A stretch of DNA of 64,000 bases from Paenibacillus amylolyticus. Its GTDB lineage: Bacteria; Bacillota; Bacilli; Paenibacillales; Paenibacillaceae. The notes beneath the pieces are model-generated. The model saw nothing but the letters and a program-made list of their open reading frames with translations. It was not told where the DNA came from and made no database searches. The stretch spans positions 62,001-126,000 of the forward strand of contig NZ_RIAS01000016.1 in NCBI RefSeq assembly GCF_003719335.1. Direction: 5' to 3'. The translations under genes and the position numbers were made by a program. Shown piece by piece: positions 28,272 to 37,238 of this stretch. Each line of letters starts with the position of its first letter. The stretch's first letter is position 1.

Positions 28272-28400
28272 TCTCTATAACCTCTCTCGGAATAAGATCT
28301 GCATACGTTTTCATTAGCCCATCCTATCACGCAGTACCCGTCCAGACCATGAACAAATCAATCGAATATTTACCCAAATCAAGCCGATGTATGATAAAAT

Positions 28401-28415
28401 ATAAAGCGGTTACAA
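28401..28415. promoter_or_regulatory. cre-like site upstream of xynB
   Basis: On the minus strand TTGTAACCGCTTTAT fits the CcpA consensus WTGNAANCGNWWNCA except for the last two bases. It sits between xynB and the divergent araC-type gene, 130 bp from the xynB start. This would place xylan use under carbon catabolite control. Confidence 0.45.
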
Positions 28416-28497
28416 TTTTAAAATTTTAATGAATTCGTTTTAAATATGTTCATAGCATAGCATAGCATAACATGACCCAACATAAGGAGGAATTCAA

Positions 28498-29409
28498 ATG
28501 TCTTCCACGTATTTACCTCCCGATCTGGGAGAATGTGTGCATGAAGTGTTTTACCCAGATGTACAAACCACTGTTAACTTGTTCGCCATTCATCTGCGCA
28601 ATGTCGGACCCGATTGGGACTATCCGGCGCACGAGCATCCTCAATATGAGCTCAATTATGTAACAGAGGGTGTGCAGTATATGACCATAAACGGTACTTT
28701 ATATGTACAAAACGCTGGCGAGCTGCTGCTGATCCCTCCAGGTAGCATCCATTCCAGTCAGAGCCGAAACGGAGAAGGCTTCACCTATTTCTGTATGCAT
28801 TTTGATATCGATGATCAGCTGTTTCTCTCCCTTCTGGCTCGAATCAAGCAATTATTATTCAGTGCAGACAGCCCGGTTACCCAGCAGATTGAACCGGTGC
28901 TGCACAAACTGATGTCTTCTGCCCACGATCAATCCGCCAGCGCTATGGTACAGCGTATGCAACTGCAATCCGCCGTATTTGAGCTGTTTGGGCATCTCTG
29001 GGAGACCGTGTCTCAGGAAGCAGCCCAGACGTTTGCGGGTGGGTACGAGCGGATTGAACTGGCGCATCAGATCCGTACTCGGCTACAAGGACTAATGAGC
29101 CAGCAATTCAAACAAGGCGATGAACCCGACAGCCACTATGGCATCGATGATATCGCCGCAGAACTCGGCATCAGTACTTCGCATTGCAATCGTGTGTTCA
29201 AACAAGTATTTGGGCAGTCTCCTCGTACCGTTTTATCTCAAATGGTGCTGCATGAGGCCAAAGTTCTATTAGGTAATCCGCAGCTCTCTGTACAAAACAT
29301 CGCAGTGATGCTTGGGTATAAGGATATCGCCCATTTTAGCCGTCAATTCAAACGGTGGTCGGGGAAGTCCCCTTCACAATATAGACAGGAACAGCCTGCT
29401 CTGGAGTAA
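28498..29409 (+). CDS. AraC family transcriptional regulator
   Basis: A 303-aa regulator with an N-terminal cupin-type sugar-sensing domain (about 15-120, PAHEHPQYELNYV and PPGSIHSS) and a C-terminal pair of helix-turn-helices (about 205-300, IDDIAAELGISTSHCNRVFK and VQNIAVMLGYKDIAHFSRQF). AAGGAGGAATTCAA precedes the ATG. It is divergent from the xynB-aguA operon and most likely activates it in response to a xylan-derived sugar. A short run of ATAGC repeats lies in its leader at 28452-28470. The assignment of target rests on gene order. Confidence 0.9.
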   Translation: MSSTYLPPDLGECVHEVFYPDVQTTVNLFAIHLRNVGPDWDYPAHEHPQYELNYVTEGVQYMTINGTLYVQNAGELLLIPPGSIHSSQSRNGEGFTYFCMHFDIDDQLFLSLLARIKQLLFSADSPVTQQIEPVLHKLMSSAHDQSASAMVQRMQLQSAVFELFGHLWETVSQEAAQTFAGGYERIELAHQIRTRLQGLMSQQFKQGDEPDSHYGIDDIAAELGISTSHCNRVFKQVFGQSPRTVLSQMVLHEAKVLLGNPQLSVQNIAVMLGYKDIAHFSRQFKRWSGKSPSQYRQEQPALE

Positions 29410-29456
29410 TGTCCAGCAACAGGCTGTTTTCATTGGCTGTATATGTTACAACTCGT

Positions 29457-30857
29457 TTATTTCAGCAAACGTTTGATCAAATTCAATTTGTTATTGTATG
29501 GCGGATACAGCATATGCGGATTGAGCTTGGTGCTCTTTTTCAAAATACTTTTCATGTGCGAAAAGGTCTCGAAGCTGTACCGTCCATGGTACGAGCCAAT
29601 ACCAGAATGACCTACTCCTCCAAACGGCAGACGTGGATTGGCCACATGTGTAATCGTATCGTTAATACATCCCCCGCCAAAAGAAACCTCAGTTAACACT
29701 TTATCCTGAACAGCTGGGTTGGATGTGAACAGGTACAAGGCTAACGGCTTTGGTCGTTTAACAATTTCGCTAATAGCTTCATCTAAATGACCATAACTGA
29801 TAATCGGCAAAATCGGCCCAAAGATCTCGTCCTCCATCGTGGCTGCATTCCACGATTCCGCATCAATTAAGGTCGGTTCAATAAAGCGATCCTCTTCATC
29901 GGAAGTCCCTCCAAAGATGACCTGATCCCGATCTCGTTCAATCAGAGCAGTCAAACGTTTAAAGTGTGACTTGTTCACGATGCGCCCGTAGTCCTTATTG
30001 TGCTGAATGTCTGTCCCAAAGAAGGTTACAATCGCGGCTTTCATTGCATCAATTAAAGGCTGTTTTACACGCTCATGTACGAGCAGGTAATCCGGGGCGA
30101 TACAGGTCTGTCCCGTGTTAAGCAATTTGCCCCAAATAATTCGCTCAGCCGCCACTTGAATGTCCGCCTGCTCATCCACGATAACAGGACTTTTTCCGCC
30201 TAGTTCGAGCGTGACCGGAACAAGGTTTTTCGCTGCGGCCTCCATCACGATCTTCCCAACAGGTACACTGCCTGTAAAAAAGATATAGTCGAACGAAGAA
30301 TGGATAAGCGCTGTTGTTGTGTCTTTGGCCCCTTCAACCACTTGCACATATTCTGGCTCAAATACTTCACCAATCAATTTCTTCACAACAGCTGATACAG
30401 CCGGTGTGTTCTCGGAGGCTTTAAGCACCGCCGTATTGCCTGCGGCAATCGCGCCAACCAGAGGTTCAATAAGGAGCTGAAAAGGATAATTGAACGGCCC
30501 AATGATGAGTACCGCACCATACGGCTCAGGCAAGACATAACTTTTGGAGCCAAGAAGCGCCACTTGAGTTCTAACCTTAACAGGCTTCGCCCACTTTTTG
30601 ATTTTACGCATCGTGTGTGTGATGCTGTCGAGCATAAATCCAATCTCTGTCGTATAGGATTCAAATTCGCTTTTGCCCAAATCTTGATACAATGCCTGTG
30701 TTAGCTCGGTTTCATATTTCTGAATAGCCTGTTTGAGTCGGCTCAGCCGTTCTATTCGCACACCAGCCTGGCGCGTAGCACCTGAACGAAAAAATGTACG
30801 TTGCTTCTCCAGGATCACGTGTACATCCTCATGGGTCAATTCCTGAAACGTAGTCAT
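29457..30857 (-). CDS. Aldehyde dehydrogenase (ALDH3-like)
   Basis: A 466-aa NAD(P)-dependent aldehyde dehydrogenase similar in length and pattern to class 3 enzymes such as B. subtilis YwdH. Catalytic residues are Glu218 (LELGGKSP) and Cys252 (NTGQTCIAPDY). The N-terminal helix bundle and FNYPFQLLIEPLVGAI match the group. The C-terminal part (HGRYSFETFSHMKSILKK) recalls the fatty-aldehyde type. The second ATG (30857) has GGAGG 9 nt upstream; the first overlaps it. An ArsR-type regulator gene lies 229 bp upstream on the same strand. The substrate is unknown. Confidence 0.9.
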   Translation of the reverse strand: MTTFQELTHEDVHVILEKQRTFFRSGATRQAGVRIERLSRLKQAIQKYETELTQALYQDLGKSEFESYTTEIGFMLDSITHTMRKIKKWAKPVKVRTQVALLGSKSYVLPEPYGAVLIIGPFNYPFQLLIEPLVGAIAAGNTAVLKASENTPAVSAVVKKLIGEVFEPEYVQVVEGAKDTTTALIHSSFDYIFFTGSVPVGKIVMEAAAKNLVPVTLELGGKSPVIVDEQADIQVAAERIIWGKLLNTGQTCIAPDYLLVHERVKQPLIDAMKAAIVTFFGTDIQHNKDYGRIVNKSHFKRLTALIERDRDQVIFGGTSDEEDRFIEPTLIDAESWNAATMEDEIFGPILPIISYGHLDEAISEIVKRPKPLALYLFTSNPAVQDKVLTEVSFGGGCINDTITHVANPRLPFGGVGHSGIGSYHGRYSFETFSHMKSILKKSTKLNPHMLYPPYNNKLNLIKRLLK

Positions 30858-31086
30858 AACAGTCATCCTCCTTCGTTTTGAATGATTTATTGATCAAAGG
30901 TTTAAACTGACGAACATATAGGATACATGCCTTGGCATGCTAACTCTTTCCTTACTACTACTCATCATTGCAGCTGTAGATATTTTCAACAGAACCACCT
31001 TAAGCCGCTACTTTGCGTCTGCATTTCTTACATGCGCATTCTCATAATAAAGCTTTCTCGCATGGCATTAGCATCAGTCACTTATT

Positions 31087-31389
31087 TTAAAGGCATTCCT
31101 CTTCAAGCGCAGCGACAAGCTGTTTCAGCAGATCGACGGAAGCATGCAGCGAAGCTGAATAATAACGTTGTGTTCCCTTCTGTTCCACGGATATGAGCCC
31201 TTTTTCCAGGAGCAACTTCAAATGATGGGATATGGCTGGACGGGACAGGCTGGAATGTTCCGTAATTTCATTCACTGTCATATGGCCTTTCTCGCTCAGC
31301 ATGAGCAAAATGGATTGACGATGGTTGTCACTCAGAACTTGAAACAGCGGGATACATGTTTGGAAAATGGAGATTGCTTTCTGGCTCAT
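31087..31389 (-). CDS. ArsR family transcriptional regulator
   Basis: A 100-aa winged-helix regulator of the ArsR/SmtB type. The recognition helix is LSRPAISHHLKLLLEKGLI and the wing is VEQKGTQRYYSA. The usual metal-binding ELCVCDL motif is absent, the matching helix being MTVNEITEHSSL. This member is therefore not an obvious metal sensor. It precedes the aldehyde dehydrogenase gene and may control it. GAGGTG lies 6 nt before the ATG. Confidence 0.88.
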   Translation of the reverse strand: MSQKAISIFQTCIPLFQVLSDNHRQSILLMLSEKGHMTVNEITEHSSLSRPAISHHLKLLLEKGLISVEQKGTQRYYSASLHASVDLLKQLVAALEEECL

Positions 31390-31556
31390 TATTGCACCTC
31401 TATTATCATTGGTTATACTCTGTTGTCATTCGACTGGTTTAGGCATTTAATCATTTTTATTATATTCGTTTAAACATTTAAACCTATATAAGGAATTGTA
31501 CTTCCTTAGATCTCAAATCTCAAGCAAAATAGCTCAGAACATATAATTCTTTATAA

Positions 31557-31570
31557 ATAAAACGCTTCCA
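31557..31570. promoter_or_regulatory. cre-like site upstream of the uxu regulator
   Basis: On the minus strand TGGAAGCGTTTTAT keeps the left half of the CcpA cre consensus (TGnAAnCGnTT) and differs at the last two bases. It is 47 bp before the GntR-type gene, and overlaps the place where a promoter is expected. Confidence 0.45.
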
Positions 31571-31579
31571 CTCCACCAT

Positions 31580-31600
31580 GCTTGTATGGTAGTATGGCAA
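31580..31600. promoter_or_regulatory. Possible GntR operator
   Basis: ACCAT-GCTTGT-ATGGT is an inverted repeat roughly 20-35 bp before the regulator start. Its location fits autoregulation by the FadR-type regulator, but only one copy is seen. Confidence 0.3.
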
Positions 31601-31616
31601 TGAAGGAGTTGAAGTT

Positions 31617-32348
31617 GTGGAACATACCCCCAGATTATCATCCAGAAGCAGTTTGTCGCCCTTGTCAGGCCACCTCTCAGCGTTGAACAAGCAATCCTAC
31701 TCGACGCGAGATTTGGTTTATGACACGCTGAAACAACAGATTTTGAGTCTGCAATTGCCTCCGGGTACGGCCATTTCGGAGAAAGAAATCGCCTTGGACT
31801 TTCAGGTTAGCCGGACACCTGTGCGCGAAAGTTTTGTCCGACTCGCTCAGGAAGGTCTGCTGGAAGTGTATCCCCAGCGTGGAACGTATGTCTCTCTGAT
31901 TCAACTGAATCTCGTTGAAGAAGCCCGATTTATGCGCGAGCAGCTTGAGCGTGCTGTCATCCGTCTAGCTTGTGCACAATTTCCAGAAGAGCAGATGTTG
32001 GCCCTTGAACAAAATCTTACAGAGCAGCAGCAATGTCTGAGCGAACCGGATGATGAACGAATGTTTCAACTGGATGAGGAGTTCCATAGTACTCTTTTTG
32101 CTGGCTGTAACAAAAGCAACACCTGGACGGTGATTCAGCAGATGAATGTGCATTTGAATCGAAGCCGGATGCTCCGTCTGTCTTCCGATCATCATTGGGA
32201 TCACTTAATAGAGCAGCACCGATCCATGGTTCAGGCGATTCAGCAGCACGATGCAGAGAAAGCAGAACGTCTGATGCAGGAACATCTACATTTGCCAGTG
32301 ACGGATCTGGCTGTTCTGCGGAGTACATATCCTTCCTATTTTCAATAA
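31617..32348 (+). CDS. GntR family regulator (FadR type), probable uxu regulator
   Basis: A 243-aa regulator with an N-terminal GntR winged helix (about residues 30-95, VYDTLKQQILSLQLPPGTAI and VSRTPVRESFVRLAQEGL) and a C-terminal FCD ligand domain (metal-binding pattern with Asp/His, ending in IEQHRSMVQAIQQHD). FadR-type regulators next to uxuA typically sense uronate intermediates. The start is GTG with AAGGAG 8 nt upstream. It is 69 bp before uxuA on the same strand, and probably in one operon with uxuA and uxuB. Confidence 0.88.
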   Translation: MEHTPRLSSRSSLSPLSGHLSALNKQSYSTRDLVYDTLKQQILSLQLPPGTAISEKEIALDFQVSRTPVRESFVRLAQEGLLEVYPQRGTYVSLIQLNLVEEARFMREQLERAVIRLACAQFPEEQMLALEQNLTEQQQCLSEPDDERMFQLDEEFHSTLFAGCNKSNTWTVIQQMNVHLNRSRMLRLSSDHHWDHLIEQHRSMVQAIQQHDAEKAERLMQEHLHLPVTDLAVLRSTYPSYFQ

Positions 32349-32417
32349 GTAAAGAATTTCTGCTTTCCCATCGTAATGTATGCTGTTTCTTCCACTAATG
32401 AGGATGAGGTGAATGAG

Positions 32418-33485
32418 ATGAAGATGGTTTTTCGCTGGTTTGGTGAAGGCAATGATACGGTATCGCTGGATCAGATCCGGCAAATTCCCGGCGTCGAAGG
32501 CATTGTATGGGCACTACATGATGTTCCTGCAGGCGAAGAATGGCCGATGGACAAAATACTCGCTGTCAAGACAGCTGCGGACCAAGCCGGGCTGCATCTG
32601 GATGTCGTAGAAAGTGTTAATATTCATGAAGATATCAAGCTTGGACTACCTTCACGGGATAAATATATTAGTAATTATATTAAAACTATGGAGAAACTTG
32701 CCCAAGTGGGTGTCAAAGTAATCTGTTATAATTTTATGCCGATCTTCGACTGGTTGCGTACGGATCTGTATAAAGAAATGGAAGACGGATCAACAGCCCT
32801 CTTCTATGAAGCTAGCAAAATTGAAAACATTGAACCAATGGAACTGGTTCGCAAAATCAATGAAAACTCCACCCTCACAATGCCGGGCTGGGAACCTGAA
32901 CGACTGCAGTATTTGACAGGTTTGTTTGAAGCCTATAAAGATGTGACCGAGGAAGATATGTGGGAAAATGCACGTTACTTCCTGCAAGAGATCATTCCTG
33001 CCGCTGAGCGGCTTGGCATTCGAATGGCGATTCATCCCGATGATCCACCATGGCCCATCTTTGGTCTGCCTAAAATTATAATCAATCAGGACAATGTTCG
33101 CAGATACCTGAACCTATATGACAGTCCGGCGAATAGTGTAACGCTGTGCAGCGGATCTCTCGGTGCCAATCCAGACAATGATATTATTGGGATGATTCAT
33201 GAGTTCAGTGATCGGATTCCGTTTGCTCACATCCGGAATGTGAAGGTCTATGAGAACGGTGACTTTATCGAAACCTCTCACCGCAGTCAGGACGGAAGCG
33301 TAGATATCGCGGGTGTTGTAGAAGCCTATCACGATATTGGTTTTGAAGGATATGCCAGACCGGACCACGGTCGACATCTGTGGGGTGAAAAATGCAGACC
33401 AGGCTACGGGCTGTATGATCGCGCACTCGGAATTATGTATCTCTGGGGTGTCTGGGATTCACTGCAAAGGAGGGCAAACGCATGA
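32418..33485 (+). CDS. uxuA: Mannonate dehydratase
   Basis: A 355-aa TIM-barrel enzyme that converts D-mannonate to 2-keto-3-deoxygluconate in glucuronate catabolism. MKMVFRWFGEGND, VPAGEEWP, NFMPIFDWLRTDL, IHPDDPPWPIFGLPKI, LCSGSLGANPDNDI and the C-terminal RPDHGRHLWGE carry the His/Cys/Asp metal ligands of the family. The frame opens at 32376, but the family N-terminus and GAGGTG place the start at 32418. The stop overlaps the uxuB start. The isomerase uxaC and the KDG kinase/aldolase are not in the window. Confidence 0.95.
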   Translation: MKMVFRWFGEGNDTVSLDQIRQIPGVEGIVWALHDVPAGEEWPMDKILAVKTAADQAGLHLDVVESVNIHEDIKLGLPSRDKYISNYIKTMEKLAQVGVKVICYNFMPIFDWLRTDLYKEMEDGSTALFYEASKIENIEPMELVRKINENSTLTMPGWEPERLQYLTGLFEAYKDVTEEDMWENARYFLQEIIPAAERLGIRMAIHPDDPPWPIFGLPKIIINQDNVRRYLNLYDSPANSVTLCSGSLGANPDNDIIGMIHEFSDRIPFAHIRNVKVYENGDFIETSHRSQDGSVDIAGVVEAYHDIGFEGYARPDHGRHLWGEKCRPGYGLYDRALGIMYLWGVWDSLQRRANA

Positions 33486-34357
33486 GCGAACACAATTCGA
33501 ACCTGAAACTGGATCGAACTTCTCGCCTTGAAGGCAAAACAGCCGTGATTACCGGAGGAGCAGGTGTACTATGCCGCTCCATGGCTGAAGAACTTGCAAG
33601 ACACGGCGCCAAGATTGCCATCCTCAACCGGACAGTAGCCAAAGGTGAGGAAGTCGCATCGGCAATTGAAAAAGCGGGCGGCCGTGCCATTGCCGTTGCA
33701 TGTGATGTCACCCAGGCAGAAAGTGTACAGGCGGCAGCGGATATCGTACGAGAACAACTCGGCCCTTGTGACATCCTGATTAATGGTGCTGGTGGTAATA
33801 ACGCCAGTGCCAATACAACAAATGAAATTTTCAAACCGGAGGATTTGGGCAATCCTGATGTGACCACTTTTTTTGACGTAAGTGTTGCAGGGTTTCGCCA
33901 GGTGATGGATCTCAATTTTGTGGGTTCTCTCATCCCTACTCAAATTTTTGCCAAACACATGATTGAGCGCGATGTACCGGCTACAGTCATCAATATATCG
34001 TCCATGAGTGCTCCATCTCCCATGACCAAAGTGCCTGCGTACAGTGCTGCCAAGGCGGCTATTAACAATTTTACACAATGGCTTGCTGTGCATCTGGCAG
34101 AGTCGGGGATTCGAGTCAATGCGATTGCACCAGGCTTCTTCCTGACCGAGCAGAACCGCAACTTGCTCTTGCAGCCCGACGGCTCACCTACGGAGCGTTC
34201 CAGCAAAATTATTGCGCATACCCCAATGCGTCGTTTTGGTAAACCGGAGGATCTGCTCGGTACGTTAATGTGGCTGGCAGATGAACAACAGTCCGGCTTT
34301 GTAACAGGTATTGTTGTCCCTGTAGACGGCGGATTCATGGCCTATTCGGGTGTGTAG
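33482..34357 (+). CDS. uxuB: D-mannonate oxidoreductase (SDR type, UxuB/YjmF-like)
   Basis: A 291-aa short-chain dehydrogenase of the Bacillus UxuB (YjmF) type, which interconverts D-fructuronate and D-mannonate with NAD(H). The Rossmann motif TGGAGVLCRSM is slightly unusual, since the third Gly is replaced by Cys. NGAGG, the catalytic SSMS and YSAAK are present, and GIVVPVDGGFMAYSGV ends the protein. It starts inside the uxuA stop (ATGA) with AAAGGAGGG upstream. Sequence alone could fit other SDRs; the tight linkage with uxuA makes this role likely. Confidence 0.88.
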   Translation: MSEHNSNLKLDRTSRLEGKTAVITGGAGVLCRSMAEELARHGAKIAILNRTVAKGEEVASAIEKAGGRAIAVACDVTQAESVQAAADIVREQLGPCDILINGAGGNNASANTTNEIFKPEDLGNPDVTTFFDVSVAGFRQVMDLNFVGSLIPTQIFAKHMIERDVPATVINISSMSAPSPMTKVPAYSAAKAAINNFTQWLAVHLAESGIRVNAIAPGFFLTEQNRNLLLQPDGSPTERSSKIIAHTPMRRFGKPEDLLGTLMWLADEQQSGFVTGIVVPVDGGFMAYSGV

Positions 34358-34399
34358 CCTTCTTTTTGGACACATCGATTGTCTGAAACAGACACAATC

Positions 34400-34440
34400 A
34401 AACCGAACCTCGTGAAGTAATCACGGGCTTCGGTTTTTTT
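34400..34440 (+). terminator. Terminator of the uxu operon
   Basis: AACCGAA...CGTGA (34401-34415) pairs with TCACG...TTCGGTT (34421-34434), and seven T follow. Confidence 0.8.
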
Positions 34441-34526
34441 GACGTTTATTTTGCCCCTCAGGTGATAAGGAATAAATTGCATCGTTGTGGGCAAGGATTG
34501 TGGGTGTAAAGGGTGGTGATGCATAT

Positions 34527-35255
34527 ATGATGGAGGAAACTACGGTCGTTGCTGTGCGAGCGATTATTGCTTTTCTAACCTTAATTGTCTATACGAGGGT
34601 ACTGGGAAAACAACAAATGGGCAACCTGACCTATTTTGATTATATTAACGGCATTACGATTGGCTCCATTGCCGGTACGTTTGCCACAGATTTGTCGTCC
34701 AAAGCGTGGATTCATTTTGTAGCGTTAACCATCTTCACCTTGATCACCATCATCTTTCAATACATTACACTGAAAAGCCGAGCCTTCTCCCAAATTACGG
34801 ACTCCGATCCCACGCTGGTCATTCAGAATGGTAAAATTCTGGAGCAAAATCTGAATCAAATGCGCGTGAAGTTCAACGAACTCACGATGATGCTGCGGCA
34901 AAAGGATGTATTCGACCTGACCACGGTTGATTATGGCATTTTAGAACCGGATGGTACTTTGTCCATTGCGTTGAAACCGGAGAATCAGCCCGTAACCGCA
35001 AAGGATATGCACATGCATCCACCACCTCAGAAACTCATGACCGAGCTTATTATCGACGGTGCATTAATGAAAGAAAAACTGGCGGAACGGAATAAGGACA
35101 GCCGCTGGTTAACCGAGCAATTGAAAAAGCAAAATCTGACGATTCAGGACATCGCATTTGCTGCCATTTTACCGAATGACAAGTTATATATCGATTTGTA
35201 TAAAGATCGGTTATCAGACAAGACCAGCACAGATGAGGAAAAAAAACGTAACTGA
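34527..35255 (+). CDS. DUF421 membrane protein (YetF-like)
   Basis: A 242-aa protein with three N-terminal membrane segments (about residues 5-80, AIIAFLTLIVYTRVLGKQQM and IHFVALTIFTLITIIFQY) and a cytoplasmic part with two DUF421/YetF domains. The family motif GKQQMGNLTYFDYINGITIGS is seen here in part. Members are sporulation- or stress-linked membrane proteins in Bacillus, with no known activity. Several ATG/GTG codons cluster at 34485-34530; the ATG at 34527 after GGTGGTG is chosen and the exact start is uncertain. The DUF4363 gene 73 bp downstream is a frequent partner. Confidence 0.85.
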   Translation: MMEETTVVAVRAIIAFLTLIVYTRVLGKQQMGNLTYFDYINGITIGSIAGTFATDLSSKAWIHFVALTIFTLITIIFQYITLKSRAFSQITDSDPTLVIQNGKILEQNLNQMRVKFNELTMMLRQKDVFDLTTVDYGILEPDGTLSIALKPENQPVTAKDMHMHPPPQKLMTELIIDGALMKEKLAERNKDSRWLTEQLKKQNLTIQDIAFAAILPNDKLYIDLYKDRLSDKTSTDEEKKRN

Positions 35256-35328
35256 TTCTGAATGAATCCGAATTGATCTGAACTCGTAAAAACACAATCT
35301 GACCAAACTTGTCCCAGGAGGTTCGGAA

Positions 35329-35700
35329 ATGAAAAAGCATAAATGGCTGCTCTATACCATACCTATTATCATGCTTTTGCTGTTCATCGCGATCATGATT
35401 AGCGGCCCTTGGCTCAAAAAACCTTTTGGCACGCAAGATCGCTTACTGGAATCTATCCAACTTCTGGAGAAGCAGGTTCAGCATCAGCAGTGGACACAAG
35501 CCAAAGCTCAAGTGGAGTACGCCATGCAAGCTTGGCATCGGATCGTCAACCGCATTCAATTCAGTGTGGAGCGTGAAAGTATCTATGATATTCTGGGCGC
35601 ACTTGCACGCATCAAGGGTGGTATCGCGGCGAAGGATGATCAAGCGATTATGGAGGAAATTTATTATTTTTATGCGTTATGGGATAACCTCGGAGACTAA
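35329..35700 (+). CDS. DUF4363 family protein
   Basis: A 123-aa protein with one N-terminal membrane anchor (about 6-27, LLYTIPIIMLLLFIAIMI) and a helical extracytoplasmic domain (QLLEKQVQHQQWTQAKAQ, VERESIYDILGALARIKGGI) typical of DUF4363. AGGAGG lies 8 nt before the ATG. It follows a DUF421 gene, a common pair in Firmicutes. Function is unknown. Confidence 0.82.
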   Translation: MKKHKWLLYTIPIIMLLLFIAIMISGPWLKKPFGTQDRLLESIQLLEKQVQHQQWTQAKAQVEYAMQAWHRIVNRIQFSVERESIYDILGALARIKGGIAAKDDQAIMEEIYYFYALWDNLGD

Positions 35701-35754
35701 CTGGAAAGAAGCTAAACGTAGCTCATTAGAGGTACAAATCATTGCAGACTAACA

Positions 35755-35800
35755 GAAAAAATTAAAAAGCACCTCCTCTACGCAAAAAGGAAGTGCTCTT
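35755..35800. terminator. Bidirectional terminator
   Basis: AGCAC-C-TCCT (35768-35777) pairs with AGGA-A-GTGCT (35788-35797). The minus strand continues into a long T-rich tract. It separates the DUF421-DUF4363 genes from the M50 peptidase gene. Confidence 0.7.
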
Positions 35801-35834
35801 TGTTGATCGTTCATGCCTTATTTAGGCCGCGTTC

Positions 35835-36542
35835 TTATGCTCTGTGTAATCCACGGGATTTCGACTTCGAGGGACTAGCCGTACCTTCTTTACGGAAAAA
35901 GAGTGCAAGTGCTCCCTTTGCACACCATAGTGCAAACAGTGCAAACAGCGTACCCCAGAATAGCGCTGGCATGAGTGTCTGTTGCGCCAGATTGGCCGCA
36001 TCTCCAGCCTGAGAAGGACGGGTCCAGGATGCCCAACCGATATACATCGCACTAACGACAGACTCTTCGAGCGTAATAAAGGCCAGCAACAGGTAGTAGT
36101 ACTTGGCGATTTTTACACCAAAAATCATAATAACTACATTCAACGCGATAAAACCGGTTAACCACAACATACCGAATTCACCTCTGACATATAACAACAG
36201 CGACACAAGTGCCACAGCCGTCATCAACCCCAGCCCCCACATATGTCTACCTTTCCGGTACAAGTAAAAGAGCAGCCATGCAAAAAGCGATGCACCAATG
36301 TATCCTGCCAGCGAAACAAATATCGCTCTCCCCGATGTCAGCATAGACGAATACGTAACACCGCTATGATCCGCGTATAATTCAATGCGCAGCACTTTGC
36401 CGGACAAAACCAGTGTCATCAGCGCATGAGCGAATTCATGTATCATTGTATCCAGATTACGGAACAAGGACGAGAACGGGATAAATCGGGTCAGAAATAC
36501 AGAGGCCATTAGAAAAAGGATCGTTTTGAGCCATTTGTTCAA
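35835..36542 (-). CDS. M50 family metallopeptidase, membrane
   Basis: A 235-aa multi-pass membrane protein with the zinc-protease motif HEFAH (about residues 35-39) at the start of a membrane helix, as in M50B peptidases. About five to six hydrophobic segments follow. The second zinc ligand region (NPxPxxxLDG in S2P) is not seen, so proteolysis is possible but unproven. The start is TTG at 36542 with AAGGAGG 10 nt upstream. The preceding gene on the same strand is only 41 bp away, suggesting an operon. Confidence 0.78.
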   Translation of the reverse strand: MNKWLKTILFLMASVFLTRFIPFSSLFRNLDTMIHEFAHALMTLVLSGKVLRIELYADHSGVTYSSMLTSGRAIFVSLAGYIGASLFAWLLFYLYRKGRHMWGLGLMTAVALVSLLLYVRGEFGMLWLTGFIALNVVIMIFGVKIAKYYYLLLAFITLEESVVSAMYIGWASWTRPSQAGDAANLAQQTLMPALFWGTLFALFALWCAKGALALFFRKEGTASPSKSKSRGLHRA

Positions 36543-36583
36543 TCTGTTCAGACCTCCTTGCCTTCAACTAGCGAGCCTATTCA

Positions 36584-37075
36584 TTATAGTACGTCAGGCT
36601 TCCCTGCTTCGTTTCGTCTTTTGAAATCAAGCGCGCACCGCTCCATCCACCAGCAGAAGCTGCGATTATGTCCAATGAAAAAAGAAGATAGATCATATCG
36701 CCCCCGCCCTTTCTCAAAAGTAACCAGAAGTCGATTTCGCATCCGCACAATGGCATCGTTCACAAACTGTTCGGCGGCTTTGCTGTGGATAAGCGTCACA
36801 TACGCATATAGTGAATGATCGACAGGTTCATCCAGCGGACTAACCCCGGCACACGAAAACTCGGTCTGTACCCCCGCTTCCTGGAGCAGGCTCAATGTTC
36901 GAACCAGCTCTGTATCGACCTCTACCCCGTTCCACATCACCGTCCGTTTGGGTAACACGGTTCGTTTGTCCCGTTCGGTCCAGTGCAGCAGTTCCTGTTT
37001 CCGTCTTCTCCACAGATGGACAGGCTGTTCACTGAGCAGCACTTCCTGTTCCTCAAATTCTTCATGTACGTTCAT
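36584..37075 (-). CDS. Conserved protein of unknown function
   Basis: A 163-aa soluble protein that I do not assign to a family. The N-terminus is acidic (NVHEEFEEQEVLL) and followed by Trp/Arg-rich sequence. The centre (LLQEAGVQTEFSCAGVSP.....HSLYAYV) looks like a conserved core with a lone Cys, and the C-terminus has SFFIGHNRSFCWWMERCAL. GGGAGG stands 6 nt before the ATG at 37075; the longer frame to 37111 is unlikely. It is co-directional with the M50 gene. Confidence 0.65.
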   Translation of the reverse strand: MNVHEEFEEQEVLLSEQPVHLWRRRKQELLHWTERDKRTVLPKRTVMWNGVEVDTELVRTLSLLQEAGVQTEFSCAGVSPLDEPVDHSLYAYVTLIHSKAAEQFVNDAIVRMRNRLLVTFEKGRGRYDLSSFFIGHNRSFCWWMERCALDFKRRNEAGKPDVL

Positions 37076-37112
37076 CATGTTCCTCCCGGTCTGCATATCC
37101 GATCGTCTCAAA

Positions 37113-37143
37113 CGAAAGAGAGCACATCACTGTGCTCTCTGCT
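37113..37143 (-). terminator. Terminator of the znu operon
   Basis: AGAGAGCAC (37117-37125) pairs perfectly with GTGCTCTCT (37132-37140). The minus strand continues with TTTCGTTTG. It lies about 100 bp past the znuA stop and in front of the next gene. Confidence 0.65.
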
Positions 37144-37238
37144 TCGCAAAAGGCAAAGGAATAGGTCACGTTCATTCCTCAGCATGTTGTTATATTGTAC
37201 CTTTTTCGGTGAAAAGCATCAAATGCTCATTAAACTTC

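Noticed and set aside
28450..28471. ATAGC tandem repeat as a regulatory or phase-variable tract
   Set aside because: Only about three units, outside the coding region, with no further support.
33433..34093. Two open frames of 166 and 174 aa opposite uxuB
   Set aside because: Both are antisense to an intact uxuB in an operon and have no family features.
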